DNA of 64,000 bases from Maricaulis salignorans (lineage in GTDB: Bacteria; Pseudomonadota; Alphaproteobacteria; Caulobacterales; Maricaulaceae), in NCBI RefSeq assembly GCF_900103475.1, contig NZ_FNHG01000002.1, positions 124,001 through 188,000 on the forward strand, in the 5' to 3' direction. Made by a program: the position numbers and the translations under genes. The notes under the pieces are model-generated. The model searched no databases. It was not told the DNA's origin and saw nothing but the letters and a program-made list of their open reading frames with translations. Numbering within the stretch: the first letter of the stretch is position 1; every line of letters starts with the position of its first letter. Positions 8,219-15,893 of this stretch are shown here, one piece after another.

Positions 8219-9232
8219 TCAGGCCTCCAGAACTTCACGCATCGCGTTGATGAAACGCTTCGGACCGGGGAAATAGGACCATTCATGCGCATGCGGATAG
8301 GGCGTATCCCAGCCGGTGACGCGCTTGATCGGGGCCTCGAGGGCAAAGAAACAGTCTTCCTGGATCTGAGCCGCCAGCTCGGCGCCGAAGCCCGAAGTGC
8401 GCGGCGCTTCCTGGGCAACGATACAGCGCCCGGTCTTGTTGACCGAAGCGGCGATGGTTTCGATGTCGTAGGGGATCAGGGTGCGCAGATCGATGATCTC
8501 GGCATCAATGCCCGACTGCTCCGCCGCCGCCAGGGCGACATGGACCAGCGTGCCATAGGTGACGATCGTCATCGCCGAACCTTCACGCACAACATCCGCC
8601 TTGCCGATTGGCAGGGTGTAATGATCCTCGGGAACCTCGCCCTTGGGATGCTTGCCCCAGGCTTCCAGCGCCTTGCCGGCACCGCCGTCGAAGGGGCCGT
8701 TATACAGGCGTTTCGGCTCGAAGAAGATGACCGGGTCCGGGCTCTCGATCGCGGCGATCAGCAGCCCCTTGGCGTCATAGGGGTTGGACGGCATCACGAC
8801 CTGGATGCCGGGAATATGGGTGAAGAAGGCTTCCGGACTCATCGAATGGGTCTGGCCGCCGCGGATGCCGCCGCCGCTTGGCGTGCGGATCACGACCGGT
8901 GCGGTGAAGGTGCCGGCGGTGCGATAGCGCAGGCGCGACAATTCGGAGACGATCTGGTCGAAGCCCGGGAAAATATAGTCGGAGAACTGGATCTCGGCGA
9001 CGGGCTTGAGGCCATTGGCGGCCATGCCGATCGCCATCGCGACGATCGCGGCCTCATTGATCGGCGCGTCGAAACACCGGTCGAGACCGTATTTCTCCTG
9101 CAGGCCTGCGGTCACGCGGAAGACGCCGCCGAAATAACCGGCGTCCTCACCGAAGGCGAGCACATTGGCGTCGCGCTCCATCATGTTGTCCATGGCCGAA
9201 TTGAGGGCCTGGATCATGTTCATCTTGCTCAT
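8219..9232 (-). CDS. bkdA2: Branched-chain 2-oxo-acid dehydrogenase E1 beta subunit
   Basis: 337 residues, transketolase-like beta subunit of the alpha2beta2 E1 decarboxylase. Landmarks: MIQALNSAMD N-terminus, AFGEDAGYFGGVFRVTAGL, then FDAPINEAAIVAMAIGMA typical of the thiamine-site glutamate region, PSGGGIRGGQTHSMSPEAFF, and a C-terminal transketolase C domain (EIIDLRTLIPYDIETI, ending ...PYPHAHEWSYFPGPKRFI, a branched-chain E1b signature). It sits between E1 alpha (3-base gap) and E2 (2-base gap) in one operon transcribed leftward from 10.5 kb. Confidence 0.95.
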   Translation of the reverse strand: MSKMNMIQALNSAMDNMMERDANVLAFGEDAGYFGGVFRVTAGLQEKYGLDRCFDAPINEAAIVAMAIGMAANGLKPVAEIQFSDYIFPGFDQIVSELSRLRYRTAGTFTAPVVIRTPSGGGIRGGQTHSMSPEAFFTHIPGIQVVMPSNPYDAKGLLIAAIESPDPVIFFEPKRLYNGPFDGGAGKALEAWGKHPKGEVPEDHYTLPIGKADVVREGSAMTIVTYGTLVHVALAAAEQSGIDAEIIDLRTLIPYDIETIAASVNKTGRCIVAQEAPRTSGFGAELAAQIQEDCFFALEAPIKRVTGWDTPYPHAHEWSYFPGPKRFINAMREVLEA

Positions 9233-9235
9233 GAC

Positions 9236-10465
9236 CTATACCCCCAGATCGCGGCGTTGACGGCGCAGGCGCCAATCGGGTTCGGCATAGACATCCTCGA
9301 ACATGGTCTGTACCGGCGATAGCGGGCCGTCATGCAGTGTGCCGAAGGTCTCGGCTTCCTTGTAGGAGGCGATCACCAGCTGATCGAGTTCCTTCTCAAG
9401 CGCCGCATGACGTTCCTCATCCCATTCACCCAGACCGATGAGATGATTCTTCAGGCGCTCGACCGGATCGCCAAGCGGCCAGGCATCGGCCTCGCCCTTG
9501 GGCCGGTAGCCGGACGGGTCGTCGGAGGTGGAGTGTGCGTCGGCGCGATAGGTATAGCTTTCGATCACCGTGGCACCATGACCGGCACGGGCGCGCTCGG
9601 CGGCCCATTTCGTGGCGGCGTAGACAGCGAGGAAGTCATTGCCGTCAATGCGAAGCGAGGCGAGGCCATAGCCAATACCCTTGAGCGCAAAGGTTTCGCT
9701 GGCACCGGCGGCCATGCCCTGGAAGGTCGAGATTGCCCACTGGTTATTGACGATATTGAGGATGACCGGCGCGCGATAGGTCGAGGCCAGGACGAGCGCG
9801 CCATGGAAATCGCCCTCGGCGGAGGAGCCGTCGCCGATCCAGCTCGCCGTGATCCGGCTTTCGCCCTTGAACTGGCACGCCATCGCATAACCCACCGCTT
9901 GCGGGAATTGCGTCGTCAGATTGCCCGAGATCGAGAAGAAGTCACCCTCGGCCCAGGTGTAATGGACCGGCAATTGGCGGCCCTTGAGATTGTCACGGCT
10001 ATTGGAAATGCAATGACACATCATGTCCACGATATCGCGGCCGCGCGCGAACAGAATGCCCTGCTGGCGATAGGAGGGGAAAACCATGTCGGTCTTCTCG
10101 AGCGCCATCGCGGCAGCGACGGCAACGGCCTCCTCGCCCATGGATTTCATGTAGAAACTCATCTTGCCCTGGCGCTGCAGCTTCTGCATGCGCTCGTCAT
10201 AGACGCGGGTCAGCACCATATGGCGCAAGCCCTCGCGCATGATCTCGGGCTCGAGCTTGGGGTCCCACTCGCCGACCGCCTGGTGGTTATGGTCAAGCAC
10301 CCGTACCAGGCCGAGGGCCAGGTCGAGGGTTTCACTTCCGGCGATCGAGACATCGGGACGCCGGGCCGTACCAGCCGGCGGAATCTCGATATGGGAGAAA
10401 TCAGGCGTGTCGCCAGGGCGCACATGCGGCGCCGGGACGTGAAATCGGGGATCAGTGTGTGCCAT
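9236..10465 (-). CDS. bkdA1: Branched-chain 2-oxo-acid dehydrogenase E1 alpha subunit
   Basis: 409 residues. The thiamine-diphosphate subunit that decarboxylates keto-acids of Val, Leu and Ile. The TPP motif runs from GDGSSAEGDFHGALVLAS to NNQWAIST around residues 215-250; the phosphorylation-loop region SYTYRADAHSTSDDPSGYR is clear. The approximately 55-residue N-terminal extension before the dehydrogenase fold is typical of Pseudomonas-type BkdA1. First gene of the operon; the ATG has GAGAGC upstream. The 182 bases between it and the divergent Lrp-type gene hold several inverted repeats, matching the bkdR-bkdA1 arrangement known from Pseudomonas. Confidence 0.95.
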   Translation of the reverse strand: MAHTDPRFHVPAPHVRPGDTPDFSHIEIPPAGTARRPDVSIAGSETLDLALGLVRVLDHNHQAVGEWDPKLEPEIMREGLRHMVLTRVYDERMQKLQRQGKMSFYMKSMGEEAVAVAAAMALEKTDMVFPSYRQQGILFARGRDIVDMMCHCISNSRDNLKGRQLPVHYTWAEGDFFSISGNLTTQFPQAVGYAMACQFKGESRITASWIGDGSSAEGDFHGALVLASTYRAPVILNIVNNQWAISTFQGMAAGASETFALKGIGYGLASLRIDGNDFLAVYAATKWAAERARAGHGATVIESYTYRADAHSTSDDPSGYRPKGEADAWPLGDPVERLKNHLIGLGEWDEERHAALEKELDQLVIASYKEAETFGTLHDGPLSPVQTMFEDVYAEPDWRLRRQRRDLGV

Positions 10466-10553
10466 GAGCTCTCGCTGAAAACATCGGCAAAACCTGCCAG
10501 GAAATACATGCGCACGACCAAGCGTGTGCGAGGGCGTCTAACGCGGAAACGTC

Positions 10554-10609
10554 CACCTTGTCTACTACTGGAACAAGGTGCCATTTCCGAGTTGGTTTTC
10601 GCGGAAATG
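10554..10609. promoter_or_regulatory. Two inverted repeats in the bkdA1-bkdR divergent promoter region
   Basis: CACCTTGT (10554-10561) pairs with ACAAGGTG (10573-10580), and CATTTCCG (10582-10589) pairs with CGGAAATG (10602-10609). Both are perfect 8-base arms in the 182-base divergent region. Lrp-type regulators bind several phased imperfect palindromes, so these are candidate operators. No T-run follows, which argues against a terminator. Confidence 0.5.
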
Positions 10610-10617
10610 TAGACTAA

Positions 10618-10646
10618 TTTCCTCCAAATACTGAATTTGAGGGAAA
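10618..10646. promoter_or_regulatory. Imperfect palindrome directly in front of the Lrp-type gene
   Basis: TTTCCTCCAAAT (10618-10629) and ATTTGAGGGAAA (10635-10646) are complementary at 10 of 12 positions around a 5-base centre. The right arm includes the GAGGG ribosome site and ends one base before the start codon at 10648. Binding here would block translation or transcription start, so I infer autoregulation by the gene product. Confidence 0.5.
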
Positions 10647-10647
10647 A

Positions 10648-11127
10648 ATGCTCGCAAACCTTGATCTGATTGACGTCCGCATTCTCGAAGCCCTGCAGGA
10701 AGACGCAGGCCGCTCGGTTGCCGACATCGCCGAAATCGTGGGGCTGACCCCCTCCCCTTGCTGGCGCCGGATCCGGCGACTGGAAACCGATGGCATCATC
10801 AAGCGGCGCTCGGTCGAGCTCGACCGCCGCGCCCTCGGCCTCATGTTTACCGCCTATCTCGAGGTAAAGATATCACCGGCGCGCAAGGCCAATTACGTCA
10901 AGTTCGAGAAGGCCGTCCAGAGCTTCCCCGAAGTGACCGAGGCCTGCATGATGACCGGCCCCTATGACTATCTGGTCAAGGTCGTGATGGCCGATATCGA
11001 CGCCTATAACGAGTTCATTTCCGAACGCATGATTCCGCTCGATATCGTCGGCGATTTCCGCACCTCGGTTCAGGTGCGCAATATCAAGGACAGCAAGGGC
11101 CTGCCCCTGGGCCATATCCAGGGGTGA
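10648..11127 (+). CDS. bkdR: Lrp/AsnC family regulator, BkdR-like
   Basis: 159 residues, standard Lrp size. An N-terminal winged helix-turn-helix (LDLIDVRILEALQED...SVADIAEIVGLTPSPCWRRI) is followed by a RAM ligand domain from about residue 70 (YLEVKISPARKANYVKFEKAV; MMTGPYDYLVKVVMADIDAY). It diverges from bkdA1 exactly as bkdR does in Pseudomonas, where the protein activates the bkd operon in response to branched-chain amino acids. I infer the same role; the symbol rests on position plus family. GAGGG provides its ribosome site, embedded in a palindrome. Confidence 0.85.
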   Translation: MLANLDLIDVRILEALQEDAGRSVADIAEIVGLTPSPCWRRIRRLETDGIIKRRSVELDRRALGLMFTAYLEVKISPARKANYVKFEKAVQSFPEVTEACMMTGPYDYLVKVVMADIDAYNEFISERMIPLDIVGDFRTSVQVRNIKDSKGLPLGHIQG

Positions 11128-11141
11128 CAACGAACCGGCGC

Positions 11142-11576
11142 CTAGCGCAGCCGCTGCATGCCGGGGCCGAAATCCCGGCTGGGACGGGCTTCAAAGCCAA
11201 GCTCTGAATAGAAGCGCTCGCGCCCCTTCGCGCACATCAACATGACATGGGCAGCCGGGAAATCCGCGTCGATTCGCGCCAGCAGGCGCTGCATCATCCG
11301 CGTGCCCAGGCCGCTGCCGCGAAGCTCCGGTGCGATGATGGCATCCTGGACATAGAGATAGAGCGGATCGCCAATCGCGCGCAGGAAGCCGGCGATACGG
11401 CCCTGCGCATCATGGGCGGTGATCGCCAGCAGGCAGCCGTCGAGCGCTGCTGCGGCCAGTTCCGGAGACAACTCGCCCCAGCCACAGGCCGCCCGCATTG
11501 CAATAAAATCAGCAACCGGCGGCGGACGGTCCTCAAACCGGATTGCGTCCACCGCCTGGTCGCTGTCATGGGGCAA
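11142..11576 (-). CDS. GNAT-family N-acetyltransferase
   Basis: 144 residues with a complete GNAT fold: substrate-side strands up front, then motif A (YLYVQDAIIAPELRGSGLGTRMMQRLL, containing the acetyl-CoA loop RGSGLG, the Q/RxxGxG/A type) and a C-terminal ERFYSELGFEARP typical of small-molecule or protein acetyltransferases. Acetyl acceptor unknown. Its start lies two bases after the thiolase stop, so the two genes form an operon, which may only mean shared expression. It converges on bkdR with 14 bases between stops. Confidence 0.85.
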   Translation of the reverse strand: MPHDSDQAVDAIRFEDRPPPVADFIAMRAACGWGELSPELAAAALDGCLLAITAHDAQGRIAGFLRAIGDPLYLYVQDAIIAPELRGSGLGTRMMQRLLARIDADFPAAHVMLMCAKGRERFYSELGFEARPSRDFGPGMQRLR

Positions 11577-11578
11577 GG

Positions 11579-12766
11579 CTAGAGCCGCTCGATCGCAACA
11601 GCGGTCGCTTCGCCGCCGCCAATGCAGAGCGAGGCAACGCCCTTGGTCTTGCCGTGCTTTTCGAGCGCGGCGATCAGGGTGACGATGACGCGCGCGCCGG
11701 AAGCACCGATCGGGTGGCCCAGCGCACAGGCACCGCCATTGACGTTGACCTTGTCATGGCTGAGGCCGAGCTCTTTCATCGCAATCATTGGCACGACAGC
11801 GAAAGCCTCGTTGATTTCCCACAGATCGACATCCTCGATGGCCCAGCCGGCACGCTCGACAACCTTGCGCATGGCGGGCACCGGAGCGGTGGTGAAATAG
11901 GCCGGCTCATGGGCATGGGCTGCCGTGGCAACGATGCGCGCGAGCGGTTTGAGTCCACGGCGTTCGGCTTCCGATTTGCGCATCAGCACCAGGGCGGCCG
12001 CGCCGTCGGAAATGCCCGAAGCATTGGCGGCCGTGACGGTGCCGTCCTTGCTGAAGGCCGGACGCAGGGAGGGAATCTTGTCCGGCATGGCGCGGCGCGG
12101 CAGCTCATCGGTATCAACCACGACATCCCCCTTGCGGGTGGTCAGCGTGACCGGTGTGATTTCGCGCTTGAAATCGCCATCCTTGGTCGCGCGCTGGGCG
12201 CGGGCCAGGGTTTCCAGCGCATAGGCATCCTGCTGCTCGCGCGTGAATTGGTGTTCCTGGGCAATCATGTCGGCATAGACGCCCATCGGCTTTTTCTCAT
12301 AGGCATCTTCAAGCCCGTCCTGGGCCATGTGATCCTTGAGCACGTCATGGCCATATTTATAGCCGGCGCGGTGCGTCGGCAGCATGTGCGGCGCATTGCT
12401 CATCGATTCCATGCCGCCGGCGACGATGATGTCGGCATCGCCGGACATGATCGCCGAACGGCCCATGATCGCGGCCTGCATGCCCGAGCCACACATCTTG
12501 TTCAGCGTGGTCGCCTCGACGGATTTGGGCAGACCGCCCTTGATCCCCGCCTGGCGCGCCGGGGCCTGGCCCTGACCGGCCTGGAGCACATTGCCCATCA
12601 GGATCTGATCGACATCTTCGCCGGCCACGCCGGCCTCTTCCATCGCGGCCTTGACTGCAATGGCGCCGAGTTCATTGGCCGACAGCGTCGTCAGCTCGCC
12701 GAGCAGGCCACCCATCGGGGTACGCGCCATGCCGACAATGACGATTGGATCATCAACTGCACTCAT
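11579..12766 (-). CDS. Acetyl-CoA C-acyltransferase (thiolase)
   Basis: 395 residues, the normal length for a type II thiolase, which either condenses two acetyl-CoA or cleaves 3-ketoacyl-CoA. Active residues are visible: the nucleophile Cys in [11 protein letters not shown], the His in [16 protein letters not shown], and the second Cys in [13 protein letters not shown] chose the start MSAVDD at 12766 because GAGGAG sits nine bases upstream; longer in-frame starts give a non-homologous leader. It could serve the end of isoleucine or fatty-acid degradation next to the bkd operon, or polyhydroxyalkanoate supply. The exact chain-length preference is not readable. Confidence 0.93.
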   Translation of the reverse strand: MSAVDDPIVIVGMARTPMGGLLGELTTLSANELGAIAVKAAMEEAGVAGEDVDQILMGNVLQAGQGQAPARQAGIKGGLPKSVEATTLNKMCGSGMQAAIMGRSAIMSGDADIIVAGGMESMSNAPHMLPTHRAGYKYGHDVLKDHMAQDGLEDAYEKKPMGVYADMIAQEHQFTREQQDAYALETLARAQRATKDGDFKREITPVTLTTRKGDVVVDTDELPRRAMPDKIPSLRPAFSKDGTVTAANASGISDGAAALVLMRKSEAERRGLKPLARIVATAAHAHEPAYFTTAPVPAMRKVVERAGWAIEDVDLWEINEAFAVVPMIAMKELGLSHDKVNVNGGACALGHPIGASGARVIVTLIAALEKHGKTKGVASLCIGGGEATAVAIERL

Positions 12767-12810
12767 CTGAAGTCTCCTCAGGGGCGGGATCATGTGTAAT
12801 TCTGGCGCGC

Positions 12811-13314
12811 ATGATGAAAACATGCGGCACCGCGTCAAGTCTTTTCGCAGATGCAACATTGGCATTGCGGACTCGGCCCGGCCGCCCAGCCTGTCTGGAA
12901 GCCCTGTCCCTGCTCACTGTTTTGACGGTTTTCGCGCTCACCGCCGGCTCCGGAGCGCATCTATTCACATTTGCATCGATGACTGACTGGCCCGGACTGA
13001 TCGGCCTCGCCCTGATCGCCATCATCATTCCCGCGCTGGGCGAGGAGATGGTGTTCCGTGTCCTGCTCGCAGGCCGGCGCGGCCGATGGCGGGCGGGGGC
13101 CGCTCTGGCGCTCTTCGTCCTCTGGCACCCGGCCCAGCTCTGGCTCGGCCTGCCCATGGCCCAGCCCGTCTTCGCCAACCCCGCCTTCCTCGCCATCACC
13201 GCAGCGCTTGGCCTCGCCTGCACGATCAGCTGGCGCCGCTCGGGTTCGGTCTGGCCAGCCGCGGCGATGCACTGGGCCCTTGTGGTGATGTGGAAGGGGC
13301 TGGCGGGCGGTTAG
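12811..13314 (+). CDS. CPBP-family intramembrane protease-like protein
   Basis: 167 residues from ATG 12811, with hydrophobic segments throughout the second half. The family's motifs are present: EEMVFR (glutamate pair plus arginine, motif 1), FVLWH (motif 2) and MHWALV (motif 3, lacking the usual Asn/Asp after the histidine). CPBP proteins are Rce1-like membrane proteases; bacterial ones process or protect against small peptides, but most are unassigned. It diverges from the thiolase gene. Noteworthy: the last 45 codons are present a second time, decayed, at 15023-15159 on the far side of the DUF2589 gene pair. Confidence 0.8.
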   Translation: MMKTCGTASSLFADATLALRTRPGRPACLEALSLLTVLTVFALTAGSGAHLFTFASMTDWPGLIGLALIAIIIPALGEEMVFRVLLAGRRGRWRAGAALALFVLWHPAQLWLGLPMAQPVFANPAFLAITAALGLACTISWRRSGSVWPAAAMHWALVVMWKGLAGG

Positions 13315-13495
13315 GCGCAGGACGGGCGACCTTCATCATGCCGCGCCTTGCGCCACCCTGCAGCCTTCAGAACCGGCCGGACCGGCTGTCTCACAAAGCC
13401 TCGTCGCGGCTTATGTCTTTGGCCGACCTCCAGAATCCCTTGATAGTATTTGATTGGATTATGGGCTAAGGTTGTATGGAAAGGTGGGTGGTAAG

Positions 13496-14224
13496 ATGCT
13501 TGACATCAGCGACCTCATCGCCGCCGTCCAGGAAGCGGTCAGCGAAGCCGCAGAGCAGGTTCACCAGAAGAACCTTGCCCTGCTCGACTATTATTTTGAG
13601 CCCGCCGAAAGCGACCCCGGACCCGACGGCCTTGGCCGGGACCATGACCGTGACCATGACGGGGATCGTGATCGGGACCGGGAAAAACACGCCCACCATC
13701 TCGCGCGCGATCCTGGCGAACCGGGGCGGAGCCAACCCCGATTGCCGCCTGCATCATTCGCGAGATCCCTTCACGCGGCCCCGGCACGAATGGAGGCGTC
13801 AGTCGCAGGCGCGGCCGCGGCGGCAGCCCGCGGCATTCCGCCGGGTCGTGAGCCTCCCGGTGGCGGCGAAAAAGATGACGGGGACGGCCCACGCGGACCG
13901 ATCAAGCCGAAGATGACGATCGTGCGTTACCCGGTCATGACTGAGAACGGGCCAACGACCCATGATGTCTGGGTGCCGCTGATTTCACTTCTGCCGCAAT
14001 CCCAGCTCGCACTGAAAGAGTTGAGGCTCAAACTCAAGGTCGAACCCACCGAAGGTGGCAAGGGTCTGCGTCTGGCGTTTCCCGGACGACGCAGCTGGTT
14101 CACGCCCGCCCGGGAAGAATACGGCGAGGTCGAAATCGTCATCGAAGGCACCCAGACGCCTGCGGGACGCTCAGAACTCATCGAAGGTTACACCAAAGGA
14201 CTGAGATCACAGATACCCGGATAA
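13496..14224 (+). CDS. DUF2589-related protein with charged, low-complexity middle
   Basis: 242 residues from the ATG at 13496. Residues 1-35 are a helical head (LIAAVQEAVSEAAEQVHQKN, then LLDYYFEP). Residues about 45-130 are low complexity: a run alternating Asp with His or Arg (RDHDRDHDGDRDRDREKHAH), then Ala/Gly/Pro-rich. The C-terminal half is ordered beta structure: TTHDVWVPLISLLPQSQLAL then KELRLKLKVEP. This lines up with TTVVLPLISAIPVALIGVDF and VRISFDMEVKSS of the next gene, so I infer common descent. No signal peptide; probably cytosolic. The function of the family is unknown. The Asp/His stretch is encoded by repetitive DNA, and a frame slip cannot be excluded. Confidence 0.6.
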   Translation: MLDISDLIAAVQEAVSEAAEQVHQKNLALLDYYFEPAESDPGPDGLGRDHDRDHDGDRDRDREKHAHHLARDPGEPGRSQPRLPPASFARSLHAAPARMEASVAGAAAAAARGIPPGREPPGGGEKDDGDGPRGPIKPKMTIVRYPVMTENGPTTHDVWVPLISLLPQSQLALKELRLKLKVEPTEGGKGLRLAFPGRRSWFTPAREEYGEVEIVIEGTQTPAGRSELIEGYTKGLRSQIPG

Positions 14225-14249
14225 AATCAAACCCTAGGGGAGAAATCTC

Positions 14250-14942
14250 ATGGCATCCGAAGACCTTATTTCAATGGCCCAGGCCTTTTCCGGCCTGCCG
14301 ATGGATCAGCTCATCGGCGTCCCATTGATCGAAGCGTGCCGCGCCAATAACCGCATGGCCCTCGCACAGACCAAATACATCCTCGATACCGGTTTCCAGC
14401 AAACGACAAATAGCGATGGCGATACCGTCTACACGCCGATCGAGATCACGCTCGATCTGAAACGGCCAATCATCACCGACATCCCGCTACTGGACAGCAA
14501 TGACGAAGCGGAATTGGACGGTGACGGCAACCCGATCATGACCAAGGGGATCAGCACTGCGGAGACCACGGTAGTCTTGCCGCTGATTTCCGCCATCCCG
14601 GTAGCCCTGATCGGGGTCGATTTCGTCCGGATCAGTTTCGACATGGAGGTCAAATCCTCCTATGCGCGCGACACCACCCAGTCCGAGAAGACGGACTACT
14701 CCGCCGCCGCCTCCCTGGAGGCGAAATTCGGCTTTGGTGGTTTTTCCGCGAAAATCACCGGCAGCGTCTCCTATCACTCGGAAAAATCCTCTGAGCAGAA
14801 GGAGCAGTATTCCAAGAGTAATAGCGCGCGCTATAATGTCGAAGTCACCGCGAAACAGCAGGCCCTTCCCCAGGGCCTCGCCGTGCTGCTCGAAGCCTTC
14901 GCCAGGAATGTCGGCCCCTATGAGGCCGCCGCGCCGGCCTGA
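14250..14942 (+). CDS. DUF2589 domain protein
   Basis: 230 residues. N-terminal helix and LPMDQLIGVPLIEACRANNR match the characteristic opening of DUF2589 proteins (a self-association-like helix that begins with a P-x-x-x-L-I-G-x-P pattern). Strands TTVVLPLISAIPVALIGVDF and VRISFDMEVKSS follow, then a segment where Ser, Lys and Glu alternate (YHSEKSSEQKEQYSKSNSAR) and a final YNVEVTAKQQALPQGLAVLL helix. No enzyme motif is visible. It follows its paralog by 25 bases with a GGGGAGAAA ribosome site, so the two are one operon. The function is unknown in the family; a structural or assembly role is only a guess. Confidence 0.75.
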   Translation: MASEDLISMAQAFSGLPMDQLIGVPLIEACRANNRMALAQTKYILDTGFQQTTNSDGDTVYTPIEITLDLKRPIITDIPLLDSNDEAELDGDGNPIMTKGISTAETTVVLPLISAIPVALIGVDFVRISFDMEVKSSYARDTTQSEKTDYSAAASLEAKFGFGGFSAKITGSVSYHSEKSSEQKEQYSKSNSARYNVEVTAKQQALPQGLAVLLEAFARNVGPYEAAAPA

Positions 14943-15022
14943 GGCATCTGAACACGGTTGACCGGACCCGGCCCGACAAGTGCCGGGTCCGGTTTGCACG
15001 GAAGACACCGCGCTGGCGCGAT

Positions 15023-15159
15023 CCGCCTTCCTCGCCATCCGCACATCTCATGCTCTCGCCCGCACCATCAGCTGACGCCGATCGGGGTCGCTCTGGCCGG
15101 CGGTCGGAATGCACTGGGCGGGGTGTCGTCATGCTGAAGGGGTTGGCGTGCGGTTAGGC
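15023..15159 (+). pseudogene. Decayed duplicate of the 3' end of the CPBP gene
   Basis: This stretch aligns with 13181-13316, the last 45 codons of the CPBP gene. Both begin CCGCCTTCCTCGCCATC and end GCGGTTAGGC. Translated, it reads AFLAI...ALARTIS, then a TGA where the intact gene has TGG (Trp), then RRSGSLWPAVGMHW against RRSGSVWPAAAMHW. One extra base after that destroys the frame. Nothing upstream of 15023 matches. It is a remnant of a second CPBP copy and ends exactly at the stop codon of the following gene. Confidence 0.85.
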
Positions 15160-15849
15160 TCACACCGCCTCCTGAGCCGGCTGGCGCTGCAGAAGAAGCC
15201 GCAGGCAGAACGCGGTCTCTGCCAGGATCGTCACCCCATATGCGGGCGTGAATGCGGCCGACCATTCCGGCGCGAAGAAGCGCAGACCGCTGCCAGTCAG
15301 ATAGACCAGACCGGCAATCACCAGGCCTGCGCCGAACACCTTCGAAATCAGGCCGGAACGCCAGACAAGCAAGCCCATCATCACGCTGTTGACGCCGAAG
15401 AAAACCAGTCCGAGATCATAGCCATGACCGTGCAGATCGAGGGAGACCAAGGCGAGCGCGTGGGCATCGGCCAGCCCGTCAGCGCCCGACAGGATCAGCC
15501 ACGCGGCCTGCAGGGCCATGAGATTGGCGGCGATCAGCACGGTCTGGATCAGCCGGAACACCATGGCCGAGAGCGCCAGACCCGGCGCTGCCGCGCGGAA
15601 GACCAGATAGAGCAAGATCGCCAGCCCGGCATCACAGAGCGCCATGACAAGATCGGCCGCGATCGCCAGCCGGAACTGGCCGGGAGCCGCAAGGATCGCC
15701 GCAGCGGTGGCGTCGGCATCGGCGAGATCGATCAGCGGACCGCGCAGGCCAAGCTCGGCGCCGAGGCCGGCGATGATGATGACGAGGTAGAACAAGCCCG
15801 CCAGGCGCGCCCTGCGCGCGAGATCGGGGGTCAGGGTGAGATTGGTCAC
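15160..15849 (-). CDS. DUF4386 family membrane protein
   Basis: 229 residues from a GTG at 15849 that has AAAGGA eight bases upstream. Six or so hydrophobic helices; the opening LARRARLAGLFYLVIIIAG and the later GVNSVMMGLLVWRSGLISKVFGAGL are typical of DUF4386 integral membrane proteins. Family function is unknown. It is last in a leftward run of genes (LysR, cyclase, wrbA, dsbA-like, EamA), 44 bases behind the EamA gene, so probably expressed with them. Its stop codon touches the CPBP remnant at 15159. Confidence 0.8.
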   Translation of the reverse strand: MTNLTLTPDLARRARLAGLFYLVIIIAGLGAELGLRGPLIDLADADATAAAILAAPGQFRLAIAADLVMALCDAGLAILLYLVFRAAAPGLALSAMVFRLIQTVLIAANLMALQAAWLILSGADGLADAHALALVSLDLHGHGYDLGLVFFGVNSVMMGLLVWRSGLISKVFGAGLVIAGLVYLTGSGLRFFAPEWSAAFTPAYGVTILAETAFCLRLLLQRQPAQEAV

Positions 15850-15893
15850 GCGGGATATCCTTTCTTGAGCGCCGGTCAGGTCTTGAGCGCTGG

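Noticed and set aside
7332-8276. Rightward open frame opposite bkdB
   Set aside because: No domain, no ribosome site; the minus strand encodes the lipoyl and catalytic motifs of E2.
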